64,000 nt of DNA, from NCBI GenBank assembly GCA_965140735.1, contig OZ223306.1:124001-188000 (forward strand), written 5' to 3'. The notes beneath the pieces were generated by a model, which saw only the letters and a program-made list of their open reading frames with translations, was not told where the DNA came from and ran no database searches. The position numbers were made by a program, and so were the translations under genes. Source of the stretch: Fusibacter_A sp965140735 (lineage in GTDB: Bacteria > Bacillota > Clostridia > Peptostreptococcales > Acidaminobacteraceae). This document shows positions 43,144 through 51,314 of the stretch, piece after piece; position 1 is the first letter of the stretch; the number at the start of each line of letters is the position of its first letter.

Positions 43144-43701
43144 ATGGCAGTAGGTTACAAGAAAATATTTTGGGGGATTTTTATTGCAACTTTCAATATA
43201 ACGATTGGAATGCTCCCTATATTACCTGCTTTTGTCGGTTGGCTTGTTGTGGTAACAGGTCTTTCAGAGCTTGAAAGAAGCACTCAAAGTGGCGCGTTCT
43301 TGAGTCCTAAGAAAGGTGCAATAGCACTGGTTTCTGTGAGTCTTGGCGGACTGCTATTATTTCTAGTGGGGTATGATAGTGGAAGCTTTTTGCCATTACT
43401 GTTCTATCCTCTGTTTTTAATCATTATAGAGTTTGTGGTGTTTCATAAGATTTTAGAAGGAGCAGTTCGTAATTTTAAGATAATGTATCATTTAGAAGCC
43501 GTTGAGAGGTATACAAATAAGGATAGAACTTATATAATGTTAATGGGAATAACCATGGTTTTACTTGCGATATCTTTGACATTCAATCATGAGGCAACAG
43601 GGAGCATAGCAGCTGTTATGGCTATTATTTCAAGGCTATATCTTATGATTACTGTCAATGCTCTTAAAAAAGAAGACTATAAGATTGAAGTCAGAGTATA
43701 A
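43144..43701 (+). CDS. Multi-pass membrane protein of unknown function
   Basis: 185 residues, about five membrane helices in two clusters (residues ~10-35, 58-100 and 128-172) with short hydrophilic loops. Starts immediately after the stop of the preceding gene, so probably a partner of that anchored protein. No family recognised. Confidence 0.75.
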   Translation: MAVGYKKIFWGIFIATFNITIGMLPILPAFVGWLVVVTGLSELERSTQSGAFLSPKKGAIALVSVSLGGLLLFLVGYDSGSFLPLLFYPLFLIIIEFVVFHKILEGAVRNFKIMYHLEAVERYTNKDRTYIMLMGITMVLLAISLTFNHEATGSIAAVMAIISRLYLMITVNALKKEDYKIEVRV

Positions 43702-43726
43702 GCACTAGAGGTAATGGAGGTACAAA

Positions 43727-43990
43727 GTGAGCAAATTATCGGATCTACCCAATATCGGGAAGGTGCTTGAGGAACAACTCAACGCAGTTGGTATTGAGAA
43801 TTTAGAGCAGTTGAAAGCAAATGGTAGTAAAGAGGCTTGGCAAAGAATTAAAGAAATTGATGAGAGTGCATGCGTTCATAGACTATATGCGATAGAAGGC
43901 GCGATTCAAGGCATAAAAAAGAGTGGTCTTTCTGATGATGTAAAAAAAGAATTGAAGGATTTCTATAATGGTATTCAAAAATTAAAGTAA
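43727..43990 (+). CDS. TfoX/Sxy C-terminal-domain protein
   Basis: 87 residues, GTG start with GGAGGTA upstream. 'LSDLPNIGKVLEEQLNAVGI' is a helix-hairpin-helix element, and 'SACVHRLYAIEGAIQGIKK' matches the TfoX C-terminal family. Only this domain is present, without the N-terminal TfoX domain of the competence regulator. Stand-alone copies are common in Firmicutes with unknown role. Confidence 0.85.
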   Translation: MSKLSDLPNIGKVLEEQLNAVGIENLEQLKANGSKEAWQRIKEIDESACVHRLYAIEGAIQGIKKSGLSDDVKKELKDFYNGIQKLK

Positions 43991-44033
43991 ATTAGAGTAA
44001 AATGCAAAACTTTTAAAGAATGGAGCAATAAAA

Positions 44034-44891
44034 ATGATTAAATTAATTACAGACAGTACAGCTTACTTACCTAAGGCGCTGATTGGAGACTATCCTATAT
44101 CTACAGTTTCCTTAAGCGTCTTAATTGATGAGGCTTTATTTATAGAGACTGAAACTGAGAATAAGATATTTTATGAGCGAATGGCACAGGGGCGGTGTTT
44201 TCCAAAGTCGGCTCAACCCAGCGTGGATGATATGATGAAGGCTTTTGAAGAAATTGTATCTGAGGGGAACGAGGTTATAGGAACCTTTATATCTTCAGAA
44301 ATGAGCGGTACTTATCAAACGGCATGTATGGTAAAGACACAGCTCCTGGAGAAGTACCCAGATGCAAAGATTGAGATTGTAGATTCTAGAACCAATAGCA
44401 TGCAGTTGGGATTTTGTGTACTTTATGGTGCTGAGTTGGCGGCTCAAGGTATGCCTTTAGCAAGTGTTGCTCAGGCCATGCGTGGTTATGTAAATCAAAG
44501 CCGTTTTATTTTTTTACCTGAGACTTTAGACTATTTAAAAATGGGTGGCCGTATTGGTGGCGCTCAGGCAGTTATGGGGAATCTCCTAAAACTTTTGCCA
44601 ATTCTCACTGTAAAAGATGGATTTACTGAGGTGTTCCAAAAAGTACGGACGAAGAAAAAGGCCGTTGAAACCTTAATGAAAATTGCATTAGAAGATATAG
44701 CAAATTATGGTCTTAAAAATGTTGTAGTACATCATATTGAGGCTTATGAAGAAGGACTTGCTTTGGCCCAGCGTCTTCAGGATGCTCTGGGTATTCAAGT
44801 GCTAGTGGTAGACATTGGTCCTGTTATTGGAACTCATGTAGGCCCTGGTGCGATTGGAATCGCCTATGATTTAAAGCATCCGTTTATGTAA
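44034..44891 (+). CDS. DegV-family fatty-acid-binding protein
   Basis: 285 residues, typical. N-terminal 'ITDSTAYLPK', 'KSAQPSVDDMMKAFEE', 'ISSEMSGTYQTA', then 'FLPETLDYLKMGGRIGGAQA' are the four DegV signature regions. These cytosolic proteins bind a fatty acid; in Firmicutes they supply fatty acid kinase (FakA) with substrate, though which acid this copy binds cannot be told. GGAGC precedes the ATG. Confidence 0.95.
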   Translation: MIKLITDSTAYLPKALIGDYPISTVSLSVLIDEALFIETETENKIFYERMAQGRCFPKSAQPSVDDMMKAFEEIVSEGNEVIGTFISSEMSGTYQTACMVKTQLLEKYPDAKIEIVDSRTNSMQLGFCVLYGAELAAQGMPLASVAQAMRGYVNQSRFIFLPETLDYLKMGGRIGGAQAVMGNLLKLLPILTVKDGFTEVFQKVRTKKKAVETLMKIALEDIANYGLKNVVVHHIEAYEEGLALAQRLQDALGIQVLVVDIGPVIGTHVGPGAIGIAYDLKHPFM

Positions 44892-44919
44892 ACTTAGATT
44901 ATAAAGGAAGATTAGAATT

Positions 44920-45513
44920 ATGAAATTAAAATTATTAGTCATCTTTACAAGTATGCTGTTGTTAAGTGCATGTCAAAATGCCACCGATAAAGAGACAATT
45001 ACACCAGATGATACAGTCATAAAAGAGGTTGAAAATGTGCCTGAAAGTGTTCCTGAGAGCGAAAGTATAACATCGGAAGAATCTGGAACAGGTGAACAGT
45101 CAAGTAATTTATATTATGAAAATTTAGAGTATGGTTTCAAATTTAAATTACCTAAAACTTGGGAAAACTTTACTGTGGTTATAGATGAGTGGACTGCAAC
45201 AAGTATAGAGCCAACGGAAACAGATCACGACACAATTTCTGGTGTAAAATTATTAATACGACACCCAAAATGGACAGAGGAAGTCAAAAGACAAGATATA
45301 CCCATTATGGTTATTCCAGTTGATCAATGGCAGTTGATTTTGGAAGACAAGTTTCACATCGGTGCAGCACCAATAAGACCAAGTGAACTTGGTCGAAATG
45401 ATCAATACGTATTTGCGTTACCGGCAAGGTATAATTTTGCTTTTCCAACTGGTTTTGAAGAAGTTGAAACCATTTTGGAAGCTAATCCCCTTGAAGCTTT
45501 AAAAAGCAAATAA
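44920..45513 (+). CDS. Lipoprotein of unknown function
   Basis: 197 residues. Signal peptide with lipobox LLSAC, so anchored at Cys19. A 40-residue S/E/T-rich linker precedes a compact domain beginning 'YENLEYGFKFKLPKTWENFT', a pattern of PsbP-like/lipoprotein domains in Firmicutes. Function unknown. AAGGAAG precedes the ATG. Confidence 0.75.
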   Translation: MKLKLLVIFTSMLLLSACQNATDKETITPDDTVIKEVENVPESVPESESITSEESGTGEQSSNLYYENLEYGFKFKLPKTWENFTVVIDEWTATSIEPTETDHDTISGVKLLIRHPKWTEEVKRQDIPIMVIPVDQWQLILEDKFHIGAAPIRPSELGRNDQYVFALPARYNFAFPTGFEEVETILEANPLEALKSK

Positions 45514-45548
45514 TTTGGTGAAACAAAGTGCAATGAAGGAGAGAGATG

Positions 45549-46427
45549 ATGAAGCGAATTATAATGACCACCGTATTATTAGCTGGAATGGTTTTCACAA
45601 ATAGTGTAGGGAGTGCTGAAGTATACAGTACCCTTGAAGTGAACGTAGATGCATTAAATGTAAGAGAAAATAATAGCATAGAGTCCTCAAAGATCGGGCT
45701 TGTACATGACGGAGATATACTTACTGTTATTGATGAAGCAGATGATTGGTATAAAATAATTGTCAGTGAAGATCAAATAGGTTACGTAAAGAAAGAGTTT
45801 TGTTTGATAGAGAATCATTATGTGCAGGGGGCTATTTCAGCACAAAATGTCAATATGCGGGCAAGTGCCACTACGAGTAGTGATACCATCATACCAAGTC
45901 TATCTAAAGGGACAGCCCTACAGATTTTATCTAAAGAGGATGGCTGGTACAAGGTAGTATGTGATGAAAAAAAAGGTTATGTTCGATCGGATTTAGTAGA
46001 AATAGAGTTATCTGTGGTGGATAGTTCAACGATCAGTAATAGAGATGGATTAATAACCTTCGCAAAGGAGCAACTTGGCAAGCCGTACTCATGGGGAAAA
46101 TCAGGTCCAAATTCATTTGATTGTTCAGGTTTTGTAGGCTATGTGTACCGAAGTGTTTATGATAAAGATTTAGGTCACAGTTCTTCTGGCATGAGCAAAC
46201 TCGGAGTGGCGGTAGATAAGTCTGAACTTGCTATTGGTGATCTTGTATTTTTTGCTACTGATGGAGGCTCTGATATTAATCATGTGGGGATATATATAGG
46301 AGAGGGTGACTTTATTCATGCTTCGTCTTCGAGTAGTAATGGGAGACAAGTAACCATTTCTAAAATTAACTCAGGTTTTTATGCTAAAGAGTATATAACT
46401 GCAAGAAGAGTAGATCTAAACAATTAA
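45549..46427 (+). CDS. Secreted SH3b-NlpC/P60 cell-wall endopeptidase
   Basis: 292 residues from ATG 45549 (AGGAG 7 bases upstream; ATG 45546 is nearer). Signal peptide to about GSA-EV (~25). Two bacterial SH3 domains follow: 'DALNVRENNSIESSKIGLVH' and 'QNVNMRASATTSSDTIIPSL', which bind peptidoglycan. The NlpC/P60 domain (~165-290) has catalytic Cys in 'SFDCSGFVGYVYR', His in 'INHVGIYIG', and third residue His in 'DFIHASSS'. It should cut D-gamma-Glu-diamino acid links in wall peptides. Directly behind a lipoprotein gene. Confidence 0.95.
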   Translation: MKRIIMTTVLLAGMVFTNSVGSAEVYSTLEVNVDALNVRENNSIESSKIGLVHDGDILTVIDEADDWYKIIVSEDQIGYVKKEFCLIENHYVQGAISAQNVNMRASATTSSDTIIPSLSKGTALQILSKEDGWYKVVCDEKKGYVRSDLVEIELSVVDSSTISNRDGLITFAKEQLGKPYSWGKSGPNSFDCSGFVGYVYRSVYDKDLGHSSSGMSKLGVAVDKSELAIGDLVFFATDGGSDINHVGIYIGEGDFIHASSSSSNGRQVTISKINSGFYAKEYITARRVDLNN

Positions 46428-46488
46428 AGTTAGAGAGGCTTTTACCAATTGATATTGGTTAAGAAAAATCGCCTAAAAATAATAGAGA

Positions 46489-46528
46489 GTAGCCTAAGAT
46501 ATTGAATTATCTTAGGCTACTTTTATGT
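46489..46528 (+). terminator. Terminator of the NlpC/P60 gene
   Basis: GTAGCCTAAGAT pairs with ATCTTAGGCTAC, followed by TTTTATG. Confidence 0.75.
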
Positions 46529-46606
46529 TAGATTATTAGCTTTGTTCAAATTAGGGACGGAGAGGTTAACCTGTTCTAACTGGGGAAAGTATTAATAAAC
46601 AAAACA

Positions 46607-46641
46607 GAACACTTGTTCTTTTTTACTGTTTCGGATATACT
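46607..46641 (+). promoter_or_regulatory. SOS (LexA/DinR) box over the promoter of the Y-family polymerase
   Basis: GAACACTTGTTC (46607-46618) matches the Gram-positive LexA consensus CGAACNNNNGTTCG in both half sites. Its right half supplies the -35 (TTGTTC), 17 bases before TATACT (46636-46641), so bound LexA would block the polymerase. Confidence 0.85.
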
Positions 46642-46706
46642 AGTAGAGTAAGGTAAAAAAGTATTATTGTGAATGGTGAGATTATGAAAGAAAGGGTGTT
46701 TAGATC

Positions 46707-47990
46707 ATGAAAAACCGCACCTATATCTGTATTGACCTCAAGTCCTTTTATGCATCTGTGGAGTGTGTAGAACGTGGACTTGATCCGATGACCACAAATC
46801 TGGTTGTTGCTGATCCTGAACGGTCTGAAAAGACCATTTGCCTTGCGATAACACCTTCAATGAAAGCATTAGGGGTTAAAAATCGTTGTCGTGTATTCGA
46901 GATTCCCAAAAATCTAGAATACATTATTGCGTCACCAAGGATGCAAAAATACATTGATTATTCTGCTGAGATTTACGCCATTTATTTGAGATATATCTCT
47001 AAAGAAGACATCCATATCTACTCCGTTGACGAAGCTTTTCTAGATATTACAGAATATCTAGCCACTTATCAGATGACTGCAAAGGAAATGGCTCTGATGC
47101 TCATGGGAGAGATCCTTCGTGAAGTAGGCGTTCGCGCCACATGTGGTATTGGCACAAATTTATATCTTGCTAAAATTGCACTTGATATTACGGCAAAGCA
47201 CTCACCTGATTTTATTGGAGTGCTTGATGAAGTGTCGTTTCGTAAAAAACTATGGGATCATACACCGCTTACAGATTTTTGGCGTATAGGCAAAGGAACT
47301 GCTAAGACGCTTGAGCGCTATGGCATAAATACAATGGGACAGATTGCTGAGATGGATGAAGATTTTCTTTACAAATTATTTGGTATCGATGCAGAACTAC
47401 TCATCGATCATGCCTTTGGACGCGAACCGGTTACAATTTCAGATATTAAGGCTTATAAACCCAAGACAAATTGTCTTTCAAGCGGTCAAGTTCTTATGAG
47501 AGATTATACATTTGAAGAAGGGCGACTGGTTGTCCGTGAGATGATGGATTTACTTTGTCTTGATCTTGTTGACAGAGGGCTCATCACAGATTCAGTGACT
47601 TTATATGTGGGTTATTCCAATGCTCTCAAGGCAGAACCTTCTAGGGGCACTGTAAAACTGAAAAGAATCACCAGTGCGGACAGTCTTATCCTTCCCGCTG
47701 TGACGAAGCTCTACGAGCGTATCGTAGATATCGAAAAACCTGTTCGTAGGATTAATATCACCTGTAATCATGTCATTGAAAAGAATGATATGGATACGGT
47801 TCAATTGAGTTTCTTTGATAATACAGCGGAAGATGAATCCATAAAGCGTAATCATAGGATACAGAAAGCCGTTCTCGATATAAAAAAGAAGTATGGAAAG
47901 AATGCTATTTTGAAAGGTATGAATTATAGCGAGTCTGCTACCACAAGAGAGCGTAATAGGCAGATAGGAGGGCATAAAAGTGGCGAATAG
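46707..47990 (+). CDS. Y-family translesion DNA polymerase (UvrX/UmuC type)
   Basis: 427 residues. Catalytic acids D10 ('CIDLKSFYASVE') and D108/E109 ('YSVDEAFLDIT'); 'FWRIGKGTAKTLERYGINTM' is the helix-hairpin-helix of the thumb; the little finger ends with a clamp-binding-like 'VQLSFFD'. It copies damaged DNA with low fidelity. The YolD-like gene overlaps its end, as in many Firmicutes UvrX operons. Controlled by the LexA box upstream. Confidence 0.95.
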   Translation: MKNRTYICIDLKSFYASVECVERGLDPMTTNLVVADPERSEKTICLAITPSMKALGVKNRCRVFEIPKNLEYIIASPRMQKYIDYSAEIYAIYLRYISKEDIHIYSVDEAFLDITEYLATYQMTAKEMALMLMGEILREVGVRATCGIGTNLYLAKIALDITAKHSPDFIGVLDEVSFRKKLWDHTPLTDFWRIGKGTAKTLERYGINTMGQIAEMDEDFLYKLFGIDAELLIDHAFGREPVTISDIKAYKPKTNCLSSGQVLMRDYTFEEGRLVVREMMDLLCLDLVDRGLITDSVTLYVGYSNALKAEPSRGTVKLKRITSADSLILPAVTKLYERIVDIEKPVRRINITCNHVIEKNDMDTVQLSFFDNTAEDESIKRNHRIQKAVLDIKKKYGKNAILKGMNYSESATTRERNRQIGGHKSGE

Positions 47991-48345
47991 ACCTAAATCA
48001 CCAATGCCAATAGCTGAAAGAGCAAAACAATTTTTGCCCTTTGCTGCGGTAAAAGGGCTAACGGAAGCCTTGGAAAAGAAAGAAAAAGTGCCTGTGCCCA
48101 AGATGGAAATATCTGAAGAACGGGCAAAGGCATTAAACGAGAAAATAAATTGTATCCAAAAGGGCACTGTAGCCACAGTCACATATTTTTGCATGGACAC
48201 TTACATTCAGTTGACAGGAACAGTCGATCAAATAGATCCTATTTACCGCACTTTAGAAATTGAAGATACGATTATAAAAATGGATGATATTTTAGATTTA
48301 GAATTGGAAGCATATTGTCGAACCTATGAGAATGATTTCGAGTGA
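47980..48345 (+). CDS. YolD-like protein
   Basis: 121 residues. GTG at 47980 overlaps the polymerase gene by 11 bases and has AGGAGGG upstream. 'RAKQFLPFAAVKGLTEAL' and 'KGTVATVTYFCMDTYIQLTG' place it in the YolD-like family, whose members accompany Y-family polymerases and may assist or regulate them. Cytosolic; SOS-controlled with its partner. Confidence 0.9.
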   Translation: MANRPKSPMPIAERAKQFLPFAAVKGLTEALEKKEKVPVPKMEISEERAKALNEKINCIQKGTVATVTYFCMDTYIQLTGTVDQIDPIYRTLEIEDTIIKMDDILDLELEAYCRTYENDFE

Positions 48346-48384
48346 TACTGTGGAAAGACACAAAAAGTTCTTTTTTGCGTAAAA

Positions 48385-49467
48385 TCAATAGGAACGCTTC
48401 GTATAAACAGTGCCCTCCATTATTTTTCGTGCGGTTCTCTTAACGCTTATAACTTCAATGGTATCATCATCTGAGAGCGTATAGGAGACTGGCATAATGC
48501 CACTTGGATGAACGATGTTGATTACTCCGTCTTGCAATGCGCTTATTGTATCAAAAACCAATGTTTCTGGAAGTAAAGCTGCAGTTGCTGTACACACGGC
48601 CCCAGTTATGGCTAATGCTTGATGGGGTTTTTGCATGGACATCATTCGAACCGCTATGTTTGCTTGGGGTGTATTCGATTGTGCAATGACGGTCATTTTA
48701 GGTACAGCTGGCGACTCAACAGTTGCCTTTTCTTTTGATGTAAATCCGCAGAGTTCACATGCAATAGATCGAATTTCTTCCAGAATATTCATGCTGTCAT
48801 CGCTAAGTGGTTCAAATAGATCTTCATCACGGATCCCAATGCTTTTCGATTTTACAAATACCAAAGGGTTTCCAGAATCTACTATTGAAATTTCGATATC
48901 TCCCAAGGTGGTTGAAATCAAATTCTTAGTGAGGTCAGTCGGTAATAATTTTCCAGTGACGGCGCCAAAAGGATGATGAAAATCAATGTCAATAGGTGCA
49001 CCATACCCTGGGACACCCTGTATTTGGTAGTCTCCAGTGGAGACTACTTTGCCTTGGCAGACAGGTACATTTATAGAAAAAAGTTTATTTGTATTCGTAT
49101 TGCGCACCATAACTTTTGTAATAGGTTGAAGGTTTTCAATCAGGCCTTCATCTATTGCGTAAGGACCGACAGCGGATAAAATATTGCCACAGTTGCCTCG
49201 AAAATCAACAGTGGTATTTTTTATGCTAACCTGTGCAAAGGTATAATCTATATCAATACCTTCTAGAGGAGATTTTTCAATAATGGCCACTTTACTTGTA
49301 AGTGAATTGGCACCTCCTAAGCCATCAATTTGTCGAGTATCAGGACTTCCCATGACATCAAGCAAAAAATCATTCCATTGACTCTTATTCTTAGGCATGT
49401 CTTCTACTCGAAAAAATATGCCTTTACTGGTGCCACCACGCATTATTGTACACTTTGTCTGGTTCAT
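48385..49467 (-). CDS. PrpF-family isomerase (4-oxalomesaconate tautomerase/aconitate isomerase-like)
   Basis: 360 residues. Diagnostic 'IMRGGTSKGIFF' at the start, 'GLGGANSLTSKVAII' and 'DFRGNCGNILSAVGPYAI' including the cysteine of the PrpF/DapF fold, and a C-terminal 'RTARKIMEGTVY' all fit PrpF/YbhH. Members move double bonds or tautomerise tricarboxylic acids (aconitate isomerase, oxalomesaconate tautomerase). An aconitase-superfamily hydratase lies 13 kb downstream in the window, so a tricarboxylate pathway is plausible. A perfect palindrome and a MarR gene lie on its other side. Confidence 0.9.
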   Translation of the reverse strand: MNQTKCTIMRGGTSKGIFFRVEDMPKNKSQWNDFLLDVMGSPDTRQIDGLGGANSLTSKVAIIEKSPLEGIDIDYTFAQVSIKNTTVDFRGNCGNILSAVGPYAIDEGLIENLQPITKVMVRNTNTNKLFSINVPVCQGKVVSTGDYQIQGVPGYGAPIDIDFHHPFGAVTGKLLPTDLTKNLISTTLGDIEISIVDSGNPLVFVKSKSIGIRDEDLFEPLSDDSMNILEEIRSIACELCGFTSKEKATVESPAVPKMTVIAQSNTPQANIAVRMMSMQKPHQALAITGAVCTATAALLPETLVFDTISALQDGVINIVHPSGIMPVSYTLSDDDTIEVISVKRTARKIMEGTVYTKRSY

Positions 49468-49507
49468 ATAGCCTCCTTGTATTGTTAAGTATAGTATATA
49501 AAGCTAA

Positions 49508-49537
49508 TAATAATACTTGAACTTTCAAGTATTATTA
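49508..49537. promoter_or_regulatory. MarR-type operator between PrpF and MarR genes
   Basis: TAATAATACTTGAA and TTCAAGTATTATTA, perfect 14-base arms with a 2-base spacer. It sits in the divergent promoter region of both genes. Confidence 0.85.
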
Positions 49538-49636
49538 TCGTAGCAACTTTACATTTAATTGTCAAGCGGATAAAATGAAATGAATAACCATCGAATTGTA
49601 GAGTGGTTTTTATAAAAAAGACAGAAGAGGTTTTTA

Positions 49637-50089
49637 ATGGAGAATAAGAACAGGAAAATACTCAGAAATATACACACCGCATCAAGAAGTATCCTTTACA
49701 TCCGAAATATTTCTTTTTCCAAATATGGTTTACAAAGAGGACAACACACCTTTTTAACGAGAATTGTTGAAAATCCTGGCATTACGCAAGAAGATATATC
49801 TTTACTGCTTCGAATTGATAGAACGACAACAGCAAAGGCCGTCAAAAAAATTGAAGCAAAGGGATTGATTATTAGAAAAAAATCAACGACAGATCGGCGT
49901 GCTTGGTGTCTGTATCCAACGGAAGCGTTAATGGCTATTTATTCTGATATAGACAATGAGATTGTAACCTTATCTGAGAAATGTACTGAAAGTTTTAGTG
50001 CATCGGAAATCGATATGTTGCATGATTTGCTTGAAAAATATATGATAAATGTAAATAGAGAATGGAAAAATACAAAAAACAACATTTGA
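49637..50089 (+). CDS. MarR-family regulator
   Basis: 150 residues. Winged HTH 'NPGITQEDISLLLRIDRTTT' and 'AKAVKKIEAKGLIIRKKSTTD' with wing 'TDRRAWCLYPTEA' are typical. Divergent from the PrpF gene; the 30-base palindrome between them is its natural operator. Likely represses the PrpF gene and responds to a carboxylic or aromatic acid, which is the usual type of MarR ligand. Confidence 0.92.
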   Translation: MENKNRKILRNIHTASRSILYIRNISFSKYGLQRGQHTFLTRIVENPGITQEDISLLLRIDRTTTAKAVKKIEAKGLIIRKKSTTDRRAWCLYPTEALMAIYSDIDNEIVTLSEKCTESFSASEIDMLHDLLEKYMINVNREWKNTKNNI

Positions 50090-50188
50090 GCCATTTTTGA
50101 TACCTCAAATCAATTTTCGCTGACGCTATTTGAGGTTGAACATCCCTCATCACAGTTTTCGGCTCAAATCTTGTTGTTGTAATAAATA

Positions 50189-50233
50189 AGAGATGGAAAT
50201 GAGCTTAAAATGGCTACTCCATCTCTTTTTTTT
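50189..50233 (+). terminator. Terminator after the MarR region
   Basis: AGAGATGGA (50189-50197) pairs with TCCATCTCT (50218-50226), then T8. A further CCTCAAAT/ATTTGAGG hairpin lies nearer the MarR gene at 50103-50135. Confidence 0.85.
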
Positions 50234-50272
50234 AAGGTTATTTTGCAGAGTCACAGAGAAAATTTGATTTCA

Positions 50273-50594
50273 TCAAGGTGCTGAATAGTTGGTGTTGTCA
50301 GGCGTAAAAAACGGATAAAAATACAAAGATTTGTAATGAGAGATATGAATGATTGGCAACATGGACCAACCTAAATCCTGAGAAATTAGAGACATAATGG
50401 CTCCGGAGGAATCTACATTTACAATGGGACCATCGAAGATCTTTGAAAATTTATTCTCCCACCAATTTTAAGAAAATCTATATTGGTATAGTTATTAGCA
50501 ATAAAATTGGTTTCATTGAGTTTTGAAAAATCATTAATGGGTTTTTGGGATATAATGCTATAGGGTTCTTCAAATAAAATTTCATTTTGAAAGA
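50273..50594 (-). pseudogene. Decayed LysR-family regulator (effector-binding domain only, frameshifted)
   Basis: The minus strand reads two consecutive open stretches in different frames: 'EEPYSIISQKPINDFSKLNE' to 'NIDFLKIGGRINF', then 'SKIFDGPIVNVDSSGAIMSL' and 'ISQDLGWSMLPIIHISHY' to a stop at 50273. Together they are the later part of a LysR substrate-binding domain ('G.GW..LP'). The HTH part is absent. A single frameshift near 50440 and an N-terminal deletion explain it. This fills most of the gap 50234-50600. Confidence 0.7.
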
Positions 50595-50597
50595 CGT

Positions 50598-50651
50598 TGT
50601 TGACCTAATAGGTAAAAATAGTGTACAATAAAATTGACCTGATAGGTAAAA
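50598..50651 (+). promoter_or_regulatory. Promoter with twin TetR operators
   Basis: TTGACCTAATAGGTAAAA begins near 50600 and TTGACCTGATAGGTAAAA near 50635, spaced about 36 bases. Each contains a dyad ACCTNATAGGT. The first serves as -35 (TTGACC), 18 bases ahead of TACAAT (about 50624-50629). They are probable operators of the next gene's product. Confidence 0.7.
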
Positions 50652-50668
50652 TAAGGAGAAAATTAATT

Positions 50669-51304
50669 ATGATGACAAAATTAATGTCGTTAGATGTAGT
50701 AAGACGTAATGCAATTTTAAATGCGGCTCTAAAAGAATTTGTGGCAAAAGGTTTTGATAAAGCATCTACGAACGTAATCGCAAAAGAGGCGGGTATTTCT
50801 AAACAACTCATGTTTCACTATGTAGTCAATAAACAGACCCTTTTTTTAGATGTGTATGACTATTTTACGGTGCTTTTGGATAAAGAATATTTTAAAAAAA
50901 TGGATTTTTCTCAAAAAGATATTTTTGACAGATTGCGTCAATCCTATAGGCTTCAAGTTGAACTTATAAAACACCATCCCTGTATTTTATATTTCAGTAA
51001 ACTTTCTACTGTCATTGAGTCAGAAGAAATGAATCAGGAACTTGACAAAAGAGCTTATAGAAAAAATTTTCCATGTAATGATGTACTATTTGATACACTT
51101 GATGAATCAAAATTTAGAAAGGAATTGAATTTAGAAAAGTGCAAGCAATTTATCTTTTGGGCCAATGTTGGATTTACGGATCAATTATTAAAGGAGGTTC
51201 GTGAGACATCACAGGATGCTATAAATAGTGAATTGATTTTAAAAGAAATTGACGAATACCTCGACGAACTTATAAAGATATTCTACATTTCCGATAAAAG
51301 TTAG
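50669..51304 (+). CDS. TetR/AcrR-family regulator
   Basis: 211 residues from ATG 50669, which has AAGGAG upstream; the longer frame would start inside the promoter. HTH 'RRNAILNAALKEFVAKGFDK' and 'ASTNVIAKEAGISKQLMFHY' are typical TetR. The C-terminal domain is larger than in the other TetR proteins here. Twin operators precede it. The M23 peptidase gene follows after 10 bases, so both are probably co-regulated. Confidence 0.92.
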   Translation: MMTKLMSLDVVRRNAILNAALKEFVAKGFDKASTNVIAKEAGISKQLMFHYVVNKQTLFLDVYDYFTVLLDKEYFKKMDFSQKDIFDRLRQSYRLQVELIKHHPCILYFSKLSTVIESEEMNQELDKRAYRKNFPCNDVLFDTLDESKFRKELNLEKCKQFIFWANVGFTDQLLKEVRETSQDAINSELILKEIDEYLDELIKIFYISDKS

Positions 51305-51314
51305 GAGCAATGCT

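Noticed and set aside
50621..50668. Longer start for the TetR at 50669
   Set aside because: It begins at the promoter's -10 region and its codons cover the second operator.
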